Source of the DNA: Sinomonas sp. R1AF57
Lineage (GTDB): Bacteria > Actinomycetota > Actinomycetes > Actinomycetales > Micrococcaceae
NCBI RefSeq assembly: GCF_002224485.1
Contig: NZ_CP022463.1
Coordinates: 512,422-576,421 of the forward strand
Direction: 5' to 3'
DNA length: 64,000 bases
The position numbers and the translations under genes were made by a program. Positions within the stretch are counted from its first letter, which is position 1. The number at the start of each line of letters is the position of its first letter. A model generated the notes under the pieces. That model ran no database searches. It had not been told where the DNA came from and saw only the letters and a program-made list of their open reading frames with translations. Shown here in pieces: positions 32,572 through 41,310 of this stretch.

Positions 32572-35349
32572 ATGCGCCGTCGCACCCCCAAGCACCGCGC
32601 CGAGCGCACGAAGCGTCCTGCGGCTGCCCCGCCCCGGGCCGCGGCAGCCGTTGCCGTGGCAGTGGCGCTCGCCGCCGTCCAGCAGGGCACGACCGCGAAC
32701 GCCGCTCAGGCCGCGGCCTCCGCACAGGGCTCGGCGCCGTCCGTACTGGCCGCCGCCTACCCCCAGCGCACGGCCCAGATCAGCGTCACCCTGGTGACGC
32801 TGCAGACACGGGACAAGACCGCTGCGGATGCTGCATCACTGGATGTGGCGGCCTACCGCACCGCGATCCAGTCGGCCAGTGCGTACTGGTCGTCGATGTC
32901 GGCGGGCAGGATCGGGCTGCGCCTCGACCGCGTCCTGGCAGGCCAGCGGACTTCAGCCGCCTCCGGGGACGACTTCACGGTCATCATGGACACGGTTGCA
33001 CGGGAGATCGGATGGACCCCGGGGACGGCCAACGTCCTGATGCTGGCGATTCCGCGCGACGACGTCGTCGTGTACGGCGCGGGAGGGAACCTCGGTGCGG
33101 GATGGGAGTCGGGGCAGACGAGCGGGCGCATCCTCCTCCCGAGGCAGTCCAACTTCACGGCTCCGGTGACGGCCCATGAGATGGGGCATGTCCTCGGGCT
33201 CGGGCACGCCAATACCCTCCAGTGCACCAACGGGGCAGCGGACTCGACACGGTCCATCGGGCGCTTCAGCGACAGCGCCTGCAGCACCCGCGAGTACGGC
33301 GACCGCACCGACCTGATGGGCGTGTCGCAATGGAGCCAGCCGCACCTGAATTCCTACCTCTTCGAGTACGGCGGATTCGGACGCGGAGACGAAGTCCTGG
33401 ACATCGGCACTCCGGGGTCCCCCACGAGCTACATCCTCACGCCGTGGGCGGGCACGGGCCCCAGGAGGGCCGTGAAGTTCCGGGACCCCGCGACCGGTGA
33501 GTGGTACTACCTGCAGTTCAAGGCCCCGACGGGGTACGACGCTCCCACCGCCCTCGGCGGCAACCGCGGTGTAGAGATCATCAAGGGCAGTCTGGACGAG
33601 ACGGAGTCGCTGCTCATCCCTCCGAGCACCCGCCCGTTCGCCGGCTACTACGCCACGGATCTGGCCTGGCAGCCCGGCCAGACCTTCACCACGGCCGGCG
33701 GGGCCAGAGTCACCGTCGACGCCGTCGGCGCGACCGCGACCGTCACCGTCGCCGCCAAGAACGCGCCGCCAGCCGCGGTAGCGTCACTCATCGACGCGAA
33801 GGCCGCCCAGGCCGGGCTGGGTTCTGCCTACGGCGACTTCGGCGCCATCCGCAGCGGCGGCTTCTACCGCATGTACCAGAGGGGTGCCGTGGTCTGGACG
33901 GCGGTCACGGGAGCGCGCGTCTCCACAGGCGCGATCCGGAGCGCCTGGCAGCGGCAGGGCTTCGAGAACGGCTACCTCGGGTATCCCACTACGGACGAGA
34001 TCCGGGGCCTGCGCGACGGCGGCGTGTACCAGATGTACGAAGGGGGCGCGATCGTCTGGAATCCCCTCACCGGAGCGTTCGAATCCGGCGGTGCGATCCG
34101 AGCGGCATGGCTGAGGTTCGGGCTCGAGAACGGCAAGCTCGGGTACCCCGTCACCGACGAGATCCGGGGCCTGCGCAACGGAGGCTCCTACCAGGCCTAC
34201 CAGGGCGGCGTGATTGTCTGGTCGTCCACCACGGGGGCTCGCGAGTCCGGCGGGGGAATCCGTACCGCGTGGCAGCGGCAGGGCTCGGAGAACGGCTACC
34301 TCGGGTACCCCACGACGGACGAGGTCAGGGGCCTGCGCGACGGCGGTGTGTACCAGATGTACCAGGGCGGTGCCATCGTCTGGTCCCCCCAGACGGGCGC
34401 ACACGAGTCCGCCGGTGCGATCCGGGCAGCATGGCTGCGGTTCGGCCTGGAGAACGGCAAGTTCGGCTACCCCACCACGGACGAGGTCAGGGGCCTGCGC
34501 AACGGAGGTTCCTACCAGGCCTACCAAGGCGGACTGATCATGTGGTCGCCCACGACCGGAGCGCATGAATCGAGCGGCGGCATCCGCGCGGCGTGGCAGC
34601 GGCGCGGCTTCGAGAACGGCTACCTCGGATACCCGACCACCGACGAGATCCGGGGCCTGCGCGACGGCGGCGTGTACCAGATGTACCAGGGTGGCGCGAT
34701 CATCTGGTCGCCGAAGACGGGAGCGCACGAGTCGGGCGGAGCCATCCGCCAGGCATGGGCGGGACTCGGCTATGAGGGCGGCACTCTCGGCTACCCCACG
34801 AGCGACGAGTACGCCATCACGGGTGGCGTGGCCCAGGACTTCGAGGGCGGTCGCATCGAATGGCGCCCAGGTTCCGGCATATCCGTCGTCGATTCGCTCC
34901 GGGCAGGAGGAAGCACGGGCACGATCATCGCCGCGCCGACTCCGACGGCGACGGAGTCCCCGGCACAGATCCAGTCGATGGTCCGCCAGACCGCCTCCCA
35001 GATGGGGGTCGATCCCGCTCTCGCGCTTGCTGTGGCCGAGCAGGAGTCGGGCTTCCGCCAGAACGTCACCTCATCCGTCGGGGCGGTGGGAGTCATGCAG
35101 ATCATGCCGGCGAACAGGGACTGGCTCGCCAGCCTCACCGGCCGGCCGAACCTCGACCTGACGAAGACGGCGGACAACATCGCCGCCGGCGTGGCCCTGC
35201 TCCGCTGGCTCCGCTCGAACGCGTCCAGCCTCGACCAGGCGCTCGCCGGCTACTACCAGGGCCTCGGCTCGGTGCAGACCCGAGGCATGTACGAGGACAC
35301 CAAGACCTATGTCGCACAGGTCAAGGCCCGCATGGCGAAGTTCGTCTGA
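32572..35349 (+). CDS. Paralogous secreted metzincin-like protease / LGFP repeats / lytic transglycosylase
   Basis: The 925-residue protein is a close paralogue of the one at 25431, colinear over its whole length. It has a signal peptide (AAAAVAVAVALAAV), the zinc motif HEMGHVLGLGH (first His at residue 202), DLMGVSQWSQPH, then LGFP repeats with exactly five 54-residue units and degenerate edges, and a C-terminal SLT domain (AVAEQESGFRQNV; GAVGVMQIMPANRDW). The N-terminal 50 residues and the interdomain linkers differ most, while zinc and SLT motifs are kept, so both copies are probably active. GGAGGACACGC precedes the ATG. Unlike the first copy it has its own divergent regulator and an ACATGT-rich control region. 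Confidence 0.9.
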   Translation: MRRRTPKHRAERTKRPAAAPPRAAAAVAVAVALAAVQQGTTANAAQAAASAQGSAPSVLAAAYPQRTAQISVTLVTLQTRDKTAADAASLDVAAYRTAIQSASAYWSSMSAGRIGLRLDRVLAGQRTSAASGDDFTVIMDTVAREIGWTPGTANVLMLAIPRDDVVVYGAGGNLGAGWESGQTSGRILLPRQSNFTAPVTAHEMGHVLGLGHANTLQCTNGAADSTRSIGRFSDSACSTREYGDRTDLMGVSQWSQPHLNSYLFEYGGFGRGDEVLDIGTPGSPTSYILTPWAGTGPRRAVKFRDPATGEWYYLQFKAPTGYDAPTALGGNRGVEIIKGSLDETESLLIPPSTRPFAGYYATDLAWQPGQTFTTAGGARVTVDAVGATATVTVAAKNAPPAAVASLIDAKAAQAGLGSAYGDFGAIRSGGFYRMYQRGAVVWTAVTGARVSTGAIRSAWQRQGFENGYLGYPTTDEIRGLRDGGVYQMYEGGAIVWNPLTGAFESGGAIRAAWLRFGLENGKLGYPVTDEIRGLRNGGSYQAYQGGVIVWSSTTGARESGGGIRTAWQRQGSENGYLGYPTTDEVRGLRDGGVYQMYQGGAIVWSPQTGAHESAGAIRAAWLRFGLENGKFGYPTTDEVRGLRNGGSYQAYQGGLIMWSPTTGAHESSGGIRAAWQRRGFENGYLGYPTTDEIRGLRDGGVYQMYQGGAIIWSPKTGAHESGGAIRQAWAGLGYEGGTLGYPTSDEYAITGGVAQDFEGGRIEWRPGSGISVVDSLRAGGSTGTIIAAPTPTATESPAQIQSMVRQTASQMGVDPALALAVAEQESGFRQNVTSSVGAVGVMQIMPANRDWLASLTGRPNLDLTKTADNIAAGVALLRWLRSNASSLDQALAGYYQGLGSVQTRGMYEDTKTYVAQVKARMAKFV
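33934..34743 (+). repeat. Five in-frame 162-bp LGFP repeat units (second copy)
   Basis: As in the first paralogue there are exactly five 54-codon units (810 nt) alternating type A (GVYQMYxGGAI) and type B (GSYQAYQGGxI) in the order A-B-A-B-A. Equal number and order in both proteins imply that the array existed before the gene duplicated and has not since expanded. Confidence 0.85.
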
Positions 35350-35374
35350 GCCCCGGCCACCGGTTCCCGCGGGC

Positions 35375-36409
35375 TCAGCTTGTGGCGCCCTGGTCTCCGG
35401 GACGCAGCGCCGCGGATGCCTGGACCCCGGACGCCTGCTGCATGCCCCCGAGGACGGCCGACACTGCTTCCTGGGAGCTCCGCTGCGGCTGCCAGCCGAG
35501 CTCGGTCTGGGCGCGGGTTGTGTCCATGATCGGAACCTGCATCGCCATATCGATCCATCCGGGATCGGTGCGCTGCACACGGAGCTCCCACGAGAGCCAC
35601 ACCACGCTTCTCAGCGCCGCCGCCGGTACGGGGACCGATCGCCGGGCCCCGAGCACGGGAGTCAGCGTCTGCGGGTCGAGCACCGGTTCGGCGGCGATGT
35701 TGAAGGCACCCCGCGCACGGACCGCGAGGACCCGGGCATACGCGTCTGCCGCGTCCTCGGCATGCACGGCCTGGAAGGCCATGCCCGGCGGCATCGGCAG
35801 GACGGGCACCCGCGCCCGGGCCACCTGCTGGGGGATGAACCGCCCGAGGAAGAACCGCCCGACCTCGGACGCCTGCCCCGACTGGAAGATCAGGCCGGGA
35901 CGGAGCCGGGCCACCGCGATCTCCGGATGGTCCGCCTCGAAGCGGTCCAGAATGCGCTCGACCTCGGCCTTCTGCCGGCTGTAGTGCGAGGTGTGGAGTC
36001 CGCCGGTCGGCCACGATTCGTCGACTCGGCGATCCTTCGGCCCCGAGCTGTACGCGCCCACCGACGAGGCATAGACGACCTGCTTGACGCCCGCCTGCGC
36101 CGCGGCGTCGAACACCCGGGCGCTCCCGTCCACATTGACCCGGCGGAGCTCCTCTTCCCGGTGGTTCGGCTGGATCACCCAAGCGAGATGGACGACGGCG
36201 TCGCACCCCTCGAGCGCCGACCGCAGGGCCGCAGTGGCGTCGGGGGCGGCGATGTCCACGGCGCGCCAGGAGGCACTCCGGTACGGCGCCGACGCCGCAT
36301 CGGGCTCCCGGCGGCCCACCCCGACCAGCTCGTGGCCTCCGTCCGCGGAGAGGGTCCGCAGCAGTGCCGTTCCCACGTTTCCTGTCGCCCCGACGACGGC
36401 GATGCGCAT
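35375..36409 (-). CDS. NAD(P)-dependent epimerase/dehydratase (extended SDR)
   Basis: The 344-residue protein has the Rossmann motif AVVGATGNVGTALLRTL at the N-terminus, VVHLAWVIQPNHREEELRRV, VVYASSVGAYSSG and the catalytic YSRQKAEVE. LRPGLIFQSGQASE and a C-terminal QTELGWQPQRSSQEAV are typical of sugar-nucleotide-like epimerases, though the substrate is unknown. AAGGAG lies before the ATG at 36409; the frame is open upstream without coding character. It is divergent from an efflux pump gene. Confidence 0.88.
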   Translation of the reverse strand: MRIAVVGATGNVGTALLRTLSADGGHELVGVGRREPDAASAPYRSASWRAVDIAAPDATAALRSALEGCDAVVHLAWVIQPNHREEELRRVNVDGSARVFDAAAQAGVKQVVYASSVGAYSSGPKDRRVDESWPTGGLHTSHYSRQKAEVERILDRFEADHPEIAVARLRPGLIFQSGQASEVGRFFLGRFIPQQVARARVPVLPMPPGMAFQAVHAEDAADAYARVLAVRARGAFNIAAEPVLDPQTLTPVLGARRSVPVPAAALRSVVWLSWELRVQRTDPGWIDMAMQVPIMDTTRAQTELGWQPQRSSQEAVSAVLGGMQQASGVQASAALRPGDQGATS

Positions 36410-36515
36410 GTCTGCTCCTTCGGAAGACGGTGCCTCGGGACCTCCTTTCCCCGCCGCAGCGACGGCAACCAGACGCACGGCAGCGGCAGCCAGGGAATCG
36501 GGGGGCAGCCAAGCA

Positions 36516-36544
36516 TTGTTCTCTCGAAAATCGAGAAGTAAGAT
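36516..36544 (+). promoter_or_regulatory. Efflux-pump promoter with a palindrome in the spacer
   Basis: TTGTTC (36516-36521) and TAAGAT (36539-36544) are spaced by exactly 17 nt, a good sigma-70-type promoter toward the MFS gene. The spacer holds the dyad TCTCGA-AAA-TCGAGA (36522-36536), where a bound repressor would exclude RNA polymerase. No MarR or TetR gene is adjacent, so the regulator must be encoded elsewhere. Confidence 0.6.
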
Positions 36545-36579
36545 AACCGAAAAATCTCGCTCTTCCGGGAGGCTCTGAC

Positions 36580-38295
36580 ATGACCGGTCCGTCTCGCCCG
36601 TCCGGTGGGCTGGCTGCGCAGACAGGGGGGATCGCCGCATCATCGCGGGGGATCGAGGGGCGACGTCGGTGGATCGGGCTCGTCGTGATAAGCCTCGCGG
36701 TGTCGCTCATCATCGTGGACTCCACGATTGTCAACGTGGCCATCCCCTCGATCGTTCAGGACCTCGGCATCGATTCGACGGGAGTGCAGTGGGTCCAGGA
36801 GTCCTACACGCTCGTCTTCGCGGCCCTCCTGCTTGTCTTCGGCACGCTCGGGGACCGGTATGGCCGGCGACGGCTGCTCCTGATCGGCGTCGTCGTGTTC
36901 GCGCTCTCCTCCGTCGTGGCGGCGCTGGCCCCGGACGGCAGCGTCCTCATCGCCTCGCGCCTTGTCCAGGGTGTGGGCGGGGCGATGGTGTTGCCGTCCA
37001 CCCTCTCGCTGATCAATGCGGGGTTCAGGGGACCGGAGCGTGGAATCGCCTTCGCGGTGTGGGGCTCGACAATCGGAGGAATGTCCGCCGTCGGCCCACT
37101 GCTCGGTGGCTGGTTGACTACATCCTTCTCGTGGCGTTGGGCGTTCGGGATCAACATCCCGATCGCCGCGGTCATCGTTGTCGGAGCGCTTGCCGCAGTC
37201 GCCGAGTCCAGAGACGGAACCCGTCGTCGTCTCGATCCCGTAGGGGCGGCGCTGTCAGTCGTCGCGTCGGCTTCCTTGGTCTTCGCCCTCATCGAGGGAC
37301 GCACCTATGGGTGGTGGGCCGTAGAGCACCGCCCGCGCGTCGGATCCTGGGAGTGGCCGGGCGTCATCTCTCCGATCCCCTACGTCCTGGCACTCGCGGT
37401 CATCGCAGCCCTCGCCTGCGCCTTCTGGGCCATCCGACGCGATCGCCACGGCAAGGGCAGCATGTTCTCCGTTGAGCTCCTGCGCATACCTTCGTTCCGC
37501 AACGGCAATATCGCCGCACTCATCGTCTCGCTTGGCGAGTTCGGCATCATCCTCGTGCTCCCCATCTGGCTCCAGAACGTCCTCGGGTTCAGCGCCCTGG
37601 AGACCGGGCTGATCCTTCTCGCGCTCGCGATCGGCTCCTTCGCGGCCAGTGGTCTTGCTGGCGCAGTCGGGCACCGCGCCTCGGCGGTGGTCGTGGTCCG
37701 GGTAGGCCTTGCGGCCGAGATCGCCGGGGTTGCCGGCCTCGGCATCGTCATCGGGCCCGACACCACGTGGGGCCTCCTCGTCCCCTTCCTGTTCGTCTAT
37801 GGCTTCGGTGTTGGACTCGCGACAGCGCAGCTGACCGGCGTCGTGCTCCAGGACGTCCCGGTGACGCTGAGCGGGCAGGCTTCCGGAACCCAGAGCACGT
37901 CGCGGCAGATCGGCTCCGCCCTGGGCATCGCCGTCCTCGGGACGGTCCTCTTCTCGTCCGCCGCCGGGGTCTTGGGCAGCTCCCTCGATGCGCGGGGAGT
38001 GCCGGCGGACCAGCGCGACTCCATCGTCGCCGCCGTCGTCGACAGCTCCGGGGGCGCCATCGCAAGTCTGGCCGGGTCGCCTGCCACCGCGCAGGCAGCC
38101 TCTGATTCGCGGGTGGCGTTCTCCGAGGGGACGCGGCTGGCGGCGTGGTCGGCCGCCGGATTCCTTGCAGTGGGTCTCCTCGCCACACTCTCGCTCAGCC
38201 GAGGCGCTGGCGGCCGGCGTCTGCAGGGCGGGCCCCCGGACGAGGGATTGGCAGAACCTTCCCGGGCCGGGGCCCAGCGGCCGCCGGTATCCTGA
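36580..38295 (+). CDS. MFS multidrug efflux transporter, DHA2 (14-TM) type
   Basis: The 571-residue protein has 14 likely membrane helices, the DHA2-family size. The motif DSTIVNVAIPSIVQDL in helix 1, LLVFGTLGDRYGRRRLLLIG (motif A), RLVQGVGGAMVLPSTLSLI (motif B) and GPLLGGWL (motif C) are all present. Such pumps export antibiotics, dyes or metabolites using the proton gradient. GGGAGG lies before the ATG at 36580. It is followed after 4 nt by a dienelactone hydrolase-like gene. Confidence 0.93.
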   Translation: MTGPSRPSGGLAAQTGGIAASSRGIEGRRRWIGLVVISLAVSLIIVDSTIVNVAIPSIVQDLGIDSTGVQWVQESYTLVFAALLLVFGTLGDRYGRRRLLLIGVVVFALSSVVAALAPDGSVLIASRLVQGVGGAMVLPSTLSLINAGFRGPERGIAFAVWGSTIGGMSAVGPLLGGWLTTSFSWRWAFGINIPIAAVIVVGALAAVAESRDGTRRRLDPVGAALSVVASASLVFALIEGRTYGWWAVEHRPRVGSWEWPGVISPIPYVLALAVIAALACAFWAIRRDRHGKGSMFSVELLRIPSFRNGNIAALIVSLGEFGIILVLPIWLQNVLGFSALETGLILLALAIGSFAASGLAGAVGHRASAVVVVRVGLAAEIAGVAGLGIVIGPDTTWGLLVPFLFVYGFGVGLATAQLTGVVLQDVPVTLSGQASGTQSTSRQIGSALGIAVLGTVLFSSAAGVLGSSLDARGVPADQRDSIVAAVVDSSGGAIASLAGSPATAQAASDSRVAFSEGTRLAAWSAAGFLAVGLLATLSLSRGAGGRRLQGGPPDEGLAEPSRAGAQRPPVS

Positions 38296-38299
38296 CGCC

Positions 38300-39070
38300 G
38301 TGTCGACTGAAATGATCACGATTCCCGCTCCGGCGGGCACCGCGGAAGCCATCGTCGCCCGTCCGTCGTCCGAGGAGGGCCTGTTTCCCGGCGTCATCCT
38401 CTACATGGACGCGTTCGGCCTCCGCCCGCGCATCGAGGAGATGGCCCAGCGCATTGCGGACTGGGGGTACGTGGTCCTGGCCCCGAACGTCTTCTACCGC
38501 GAGGGCGCTGCGGCCGAGCTCGCGCCTCAGACCGACATGACCACGCCTGAAGGTCGCGAGGCGGCAGGGAAGGCCGCATTCCCGCGGGTGCGCGGCCTCA
38601 CTGCGTCCAAGGCCCTGCCCGATATCGACGCCTGGATTGCCGCGCTTCGTGGACTCCCGGGGGTCGCACCCGGACCGATCGGGACGACCGGGTACTGCAT
38701 GGGTGCGCGCCTTGCCTTGCGCACGGCAGCGGCCCACCCCGAGGCGGTTGCCGCCTGCGGCGGGTTCCACGGCGGCGGCCTCGCGACGGACGAGCCGGAC
38801 AGCCCTCATCTGGGCCTGCGGCAGGCGAGGGCGCGCTTCGTGTTCGGCCATGCCGACCACGACAGGAGCATGGGTCCCGAGGCAGTGGCACGCCTCGGTG
38901 CGGCTCTCGCGGAAGCCGGCCTGACGGCGTCGAACGTGATCTACTCGGGCGCCCCCCACGGCTACACGATGGCGGACACGTCGGCCTACCACGAGGAGGC
39001 CGCAGAGCGGCACTTCCGCGAGCTTCGCGAGCTCTTCGACACGACCCTCAGAGGCTCATCGGACCTATGA
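38300..39070 (+). CDS. Dienelactone hydrolase-family protein
   Basis: The 256-residue alpha/beta hydrolase has the Cys nucleophile in TGYCMGARLAL, an Asp region in FVFGHADHDRSM and the His in YSGAPHGYTM, the DLH catalytic triad. The N-terminus (ITIPAPAGTAEAIVARP; GVILYMDAFGLRPRIEEMA) fits the family. It may hydrolyse lactones or esters; no aromatic-degradation genes are adjacent. The start is GTG at 38300, just after the pump stop; an ATG at 38312 is an alternative. Confidence 0.88.
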   Translation: MSTEMITIPAPAGTAEAIVARPSSEEGLFPGVILYMDAFGLRPRIEEMAQRIADWGYVVLAPNVFYREGAAAELAPQTDMTTPEGREAAGKAAFPRVRGLTASKALPDIDAWIAALRGLPGVAPGPIGTTGYCMGARLALRTAAAHPEAVAACGGFHGGGLATDEPDSPHLGLRQARARFVFGHADHDRSMGPEAVARLGAALAEAGLTASNVIYSGAPHGYTMADTSAYHEEAAERHFRELRELFDTTLRGSSDL

Positions 39071-39097
39071 TGGACCTGCTTGAGAAGCGCGCGTTCC

Positions 39098-39128
39098 CCC
39101 GGAGGTGACCTCATCGGCCACCTCCGGG
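39098..39128. terminator. Bidirectional terminator between convergent genes
   Basis: CCCGGAGGTG and CACCTCCGGG form a perfect 10-bp stem with an 11-nt loop, between the stops of the dienelactone hydrolase-like gene (39070) and the penicillin-binding protein gene (39145). Confidence 0.7.
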
Positions 39129-39144
39129 CCCGGTCTCCTGCCAG

Positions 39145-41310
39145 CTACTTCTTGCCCGTGATGAGCACGGGCGGTGGGGGATCGAACCCGCCGTGGTCGA
39201 ACAGGCCGACCACCTTCTGCATGTAGAAGGCCCACTGCGGTCCCGCGATGTAGGCGCCGTCGACGCTCGGCCAGAACCTGCCGTTGACCACGACGTTCCG
39301 CCCGATCCGGTCCTCCGGGTTGCGCAGCGCCTCGCCGAAGAACGACGCCGTCGCGAGGCCCTTGGTAAACCCCATGACCCAGGTCTGGCTGTTGTACTGG
39401 TTCGTACCGGTCTTCGCAGCCGCGGGGACACCGAGCTGGATCGTCTTCCCGGCGTCGTCCTTGATGTTGTAGCCGGAGCCCTTCGTCAGGACGTCCTGGA
39501 GCACGTTGGTCACGGCCTTCGCCACGTCGGGGCTGATCGCCCCTGCCCGGCACTTCTGCTCCTGGCCGCCGATCCGCTGCCCGTTGGCGTCCTTCACCTC
39601 GGTGATGGAGATCGGGACGCAGTAGGTCCCGTTGGCCGAGAAGGTCGCGAACATGCTCGCCATCGTCACGGGCGACACGTTGGGGCCGCCCAGCAGGTTG
39701 CCCAGGGTGGACATGTCCAGCTTCTGGTCCTTGCCCTCGCCGTCGTGCAGTCCGAGCGCGTCCGCTGCCCGCTGGATGTCACAGAAGTCATTGAGGCCGG
39801 CCGCCGTGGCGAAGGTCGCGGTGTTGATCGACTGGTAGATCCCCTCACGGACCGGCATGGGCCGGTACCACTGCGGCTCGTTGTTCTGCAGGTCGGGAGC
39901 CGTCCCGAGGCCCACCGTCGTGTCGTCGAAGGCGCCGGTGACCTTGGTGCACGTGGTCTTCCACGGGTAGTTGAGCGGGTACCGGCGCTGGGCGGCGTTG
40001 ACGACCTGGTCAGTCGGCTTGCCCTCGCTGAGCCATGCCGTGAGCGTGACCGGCTTCATCGCGGATCCCGGCTGGAAGCCGCCGGCTCCCCCGAGGTCGT
40101 TCCCGTTCGCGTCGAGGCGATCCACGTTGAAGTTGTAGGACGTGACGAAGTCCAACCCCTGGCCTTGGAGCATCCGCGTGTTCTGGGCCATCGAGAGCAC
40201 CTTGCCCGTGCCCGGCTGGACCGTGGTGAGCGCGGTGCCCCACTTGTCCGGGTTGGCCCCCGCGGTGGCATCCACCTGGGCCTGCGCGGGCGCCTGGAGC
40301 CGCGGGTCGAGGGTCGTCGTGATCGTCAGGCCCCCGCGCGTGAGCAGCTGGAGCCGGTCATCCGCCGTCGCGCCGTAGGCGGGGTCGTTGAGGATCTGGT
40401 GGAGGACGTAGTCGCAGAAGTACTGGGCCTGGGCCGCGTAGGCGCAGCCCTGCATCGTGGGCTTGACCGCCAGCTGGATCGGGGTCGCGACCGACTCCGT
40501 GTACTGGGCCTGCGTGATGTACCCCCGCTTGAGCATCGCGTCGAGGACCAGGTTGCGGCGCTGGAGCGAGTTGTCCGGGTTCGTGACGGGATCGTAGACC
40601 GAGGGCCCGTTGACGAGCCCGGCGAGGAGGGCCGCCTGCGGAATCGTGAGGTCCTTCGCGTCGACCGAGAAGAAGTGCTGGCTTGCGGCCTGGATCCCAT
40701 ACGCATCGCGGTTGAAGAACACGATGTTGAGGTACCCCTCGAGGATCTGGTCCTTGGAGTACTGCTTCTCGAGCGCGATCGCGAGCTTCATCTCGCGGAG
40801 CTTGTCGCCGATGCTCTTCTGGCCGTTGAGCAGCACCGCCGGGTCCTCGCCCTGGGCGATGGCGTTCTCCTTGAGGACGTTGGCGACGTACTGCTGTGTG
40901 AGGGTGGAGGCGCCCTGCCTGTCGCCCCGGAAATTCGCCATGACGGCTCGCAGGATGCCGGTGGTGTCCACGCCCCCGTGCTCGTAGAAGCGGTAGTCCT
41001 CGATCGCGATGATGGCATTCGTGATGTTCGGCGACATGGCCGCGAGGGGGACCGGTGTCCGGTTCTCGCTGTAGACCGAGGCGATTGGCGACCCGTCCGC
41101 CGCGACGATCTTCGTCACGCGCGCCGGAGGCGTCACCTTCAGCTCCGAGGGGAGGCTGTCGAAGAACTGCACGGAGCCGTTCGCGGCGCCCCACGTGGCG
41201 GCGACCGTCGGGGCCAGGAAGCCGACCGCCAGGACACCGCACAGGGCGCTGACGGCGAGGAAGGCCACGAGCCTCCCCAGGGTCCTGGCCAGGGCGGACA
41301 ACCATCTCAT
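39145..41310 (-). CDS. Class A penicillin-binding protein (transglycosylase/transpeptidase)
   Basis: The 721-residue bifunctional enzyme polymerises and cross-links peptidoglycan. It has a short cytoplasmic start, one membrane anchor (about residues 10-38), a GT51 transglycosylase domain (AIEDYRFYEHGGVD with the catalytic Glu, GASTLTQQYVANVL, LEGYLNIVFFNRDAYGI) and a transpeptidase domain with SAMK (Ser about 416, PGSAMKP), SIN (YQSINTATF) and KTGT (AAKTGTNQ). The ATG at 41310 follows GAGGACGG and shares one base with the stop of the upstream gene. Confidence 0.95.
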   Translation of the reverse strand: MRWLSALARTLGRLVAFLAVSALCGVLAVGFLAPTVAATWGAANGSVQFFDSLPSELKVTPPARVTKIVAADGSPIASVYSENRTPVPLAAMSPNITNAIIAIEDYRFYEHGGVDTTGILRAVMANFRGDRQGASTLTQQYVANVLKENAIAQGEDPAVLLNGQKSIGDKLREMKLAIALEKQYSKDQILEGYLNIVFFNRDAYGIQAASQHFFSVDAKDLTIPQAALLAGLVNGPSVYDPVTNPDNSLQRRNLVLDAMLKRGYITQAQYTESVATPIQLAVKPTMQGCAYAAQAQYFCDYVLHQILNDPAYGATADDRLQLLTRGGLTITTTLDPRLQAPAQAQVDATAGANPDKWGTALTTVQPGTGKVLSMAQNTRMLQGQGLDFVTSYNFNVDRLDANGNDLGGAGGFQPGSAMKPVTLTAWLSEGKPTDQVVNAAQRRYPLNYPWKTTCTKVTGAFDDTTVGLGTAPDLQNNEPQWYRPMPVREGIYQSINTATFATAAGLNDFCDIQRAADALGLHDGEGKDQKLDMSTLGNLLGGPNVSPVTMASMFATFSANGTYCVPISITEVKDANGQRIGGQEQKCRAGAISPDVAKAVTNVLQDVLTKGSGYNIKDDAGKTIQLGVPAAAKTGTNQYNSQTWVMGFTKGLATASFFGEALRNPEDRIGRNVVVNGRFWPSVDGAYIAGPQWAFYMQKVVGLFDHGGFDPPPPVLITGKK

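Noticed and set aside
26799-34743. Regular repeats that could suggest a CRISPR array.
   Set aside because: The 162-bp repeats are in-frame protein repeats (LGFP) without unique spacers; no cas genes are present.
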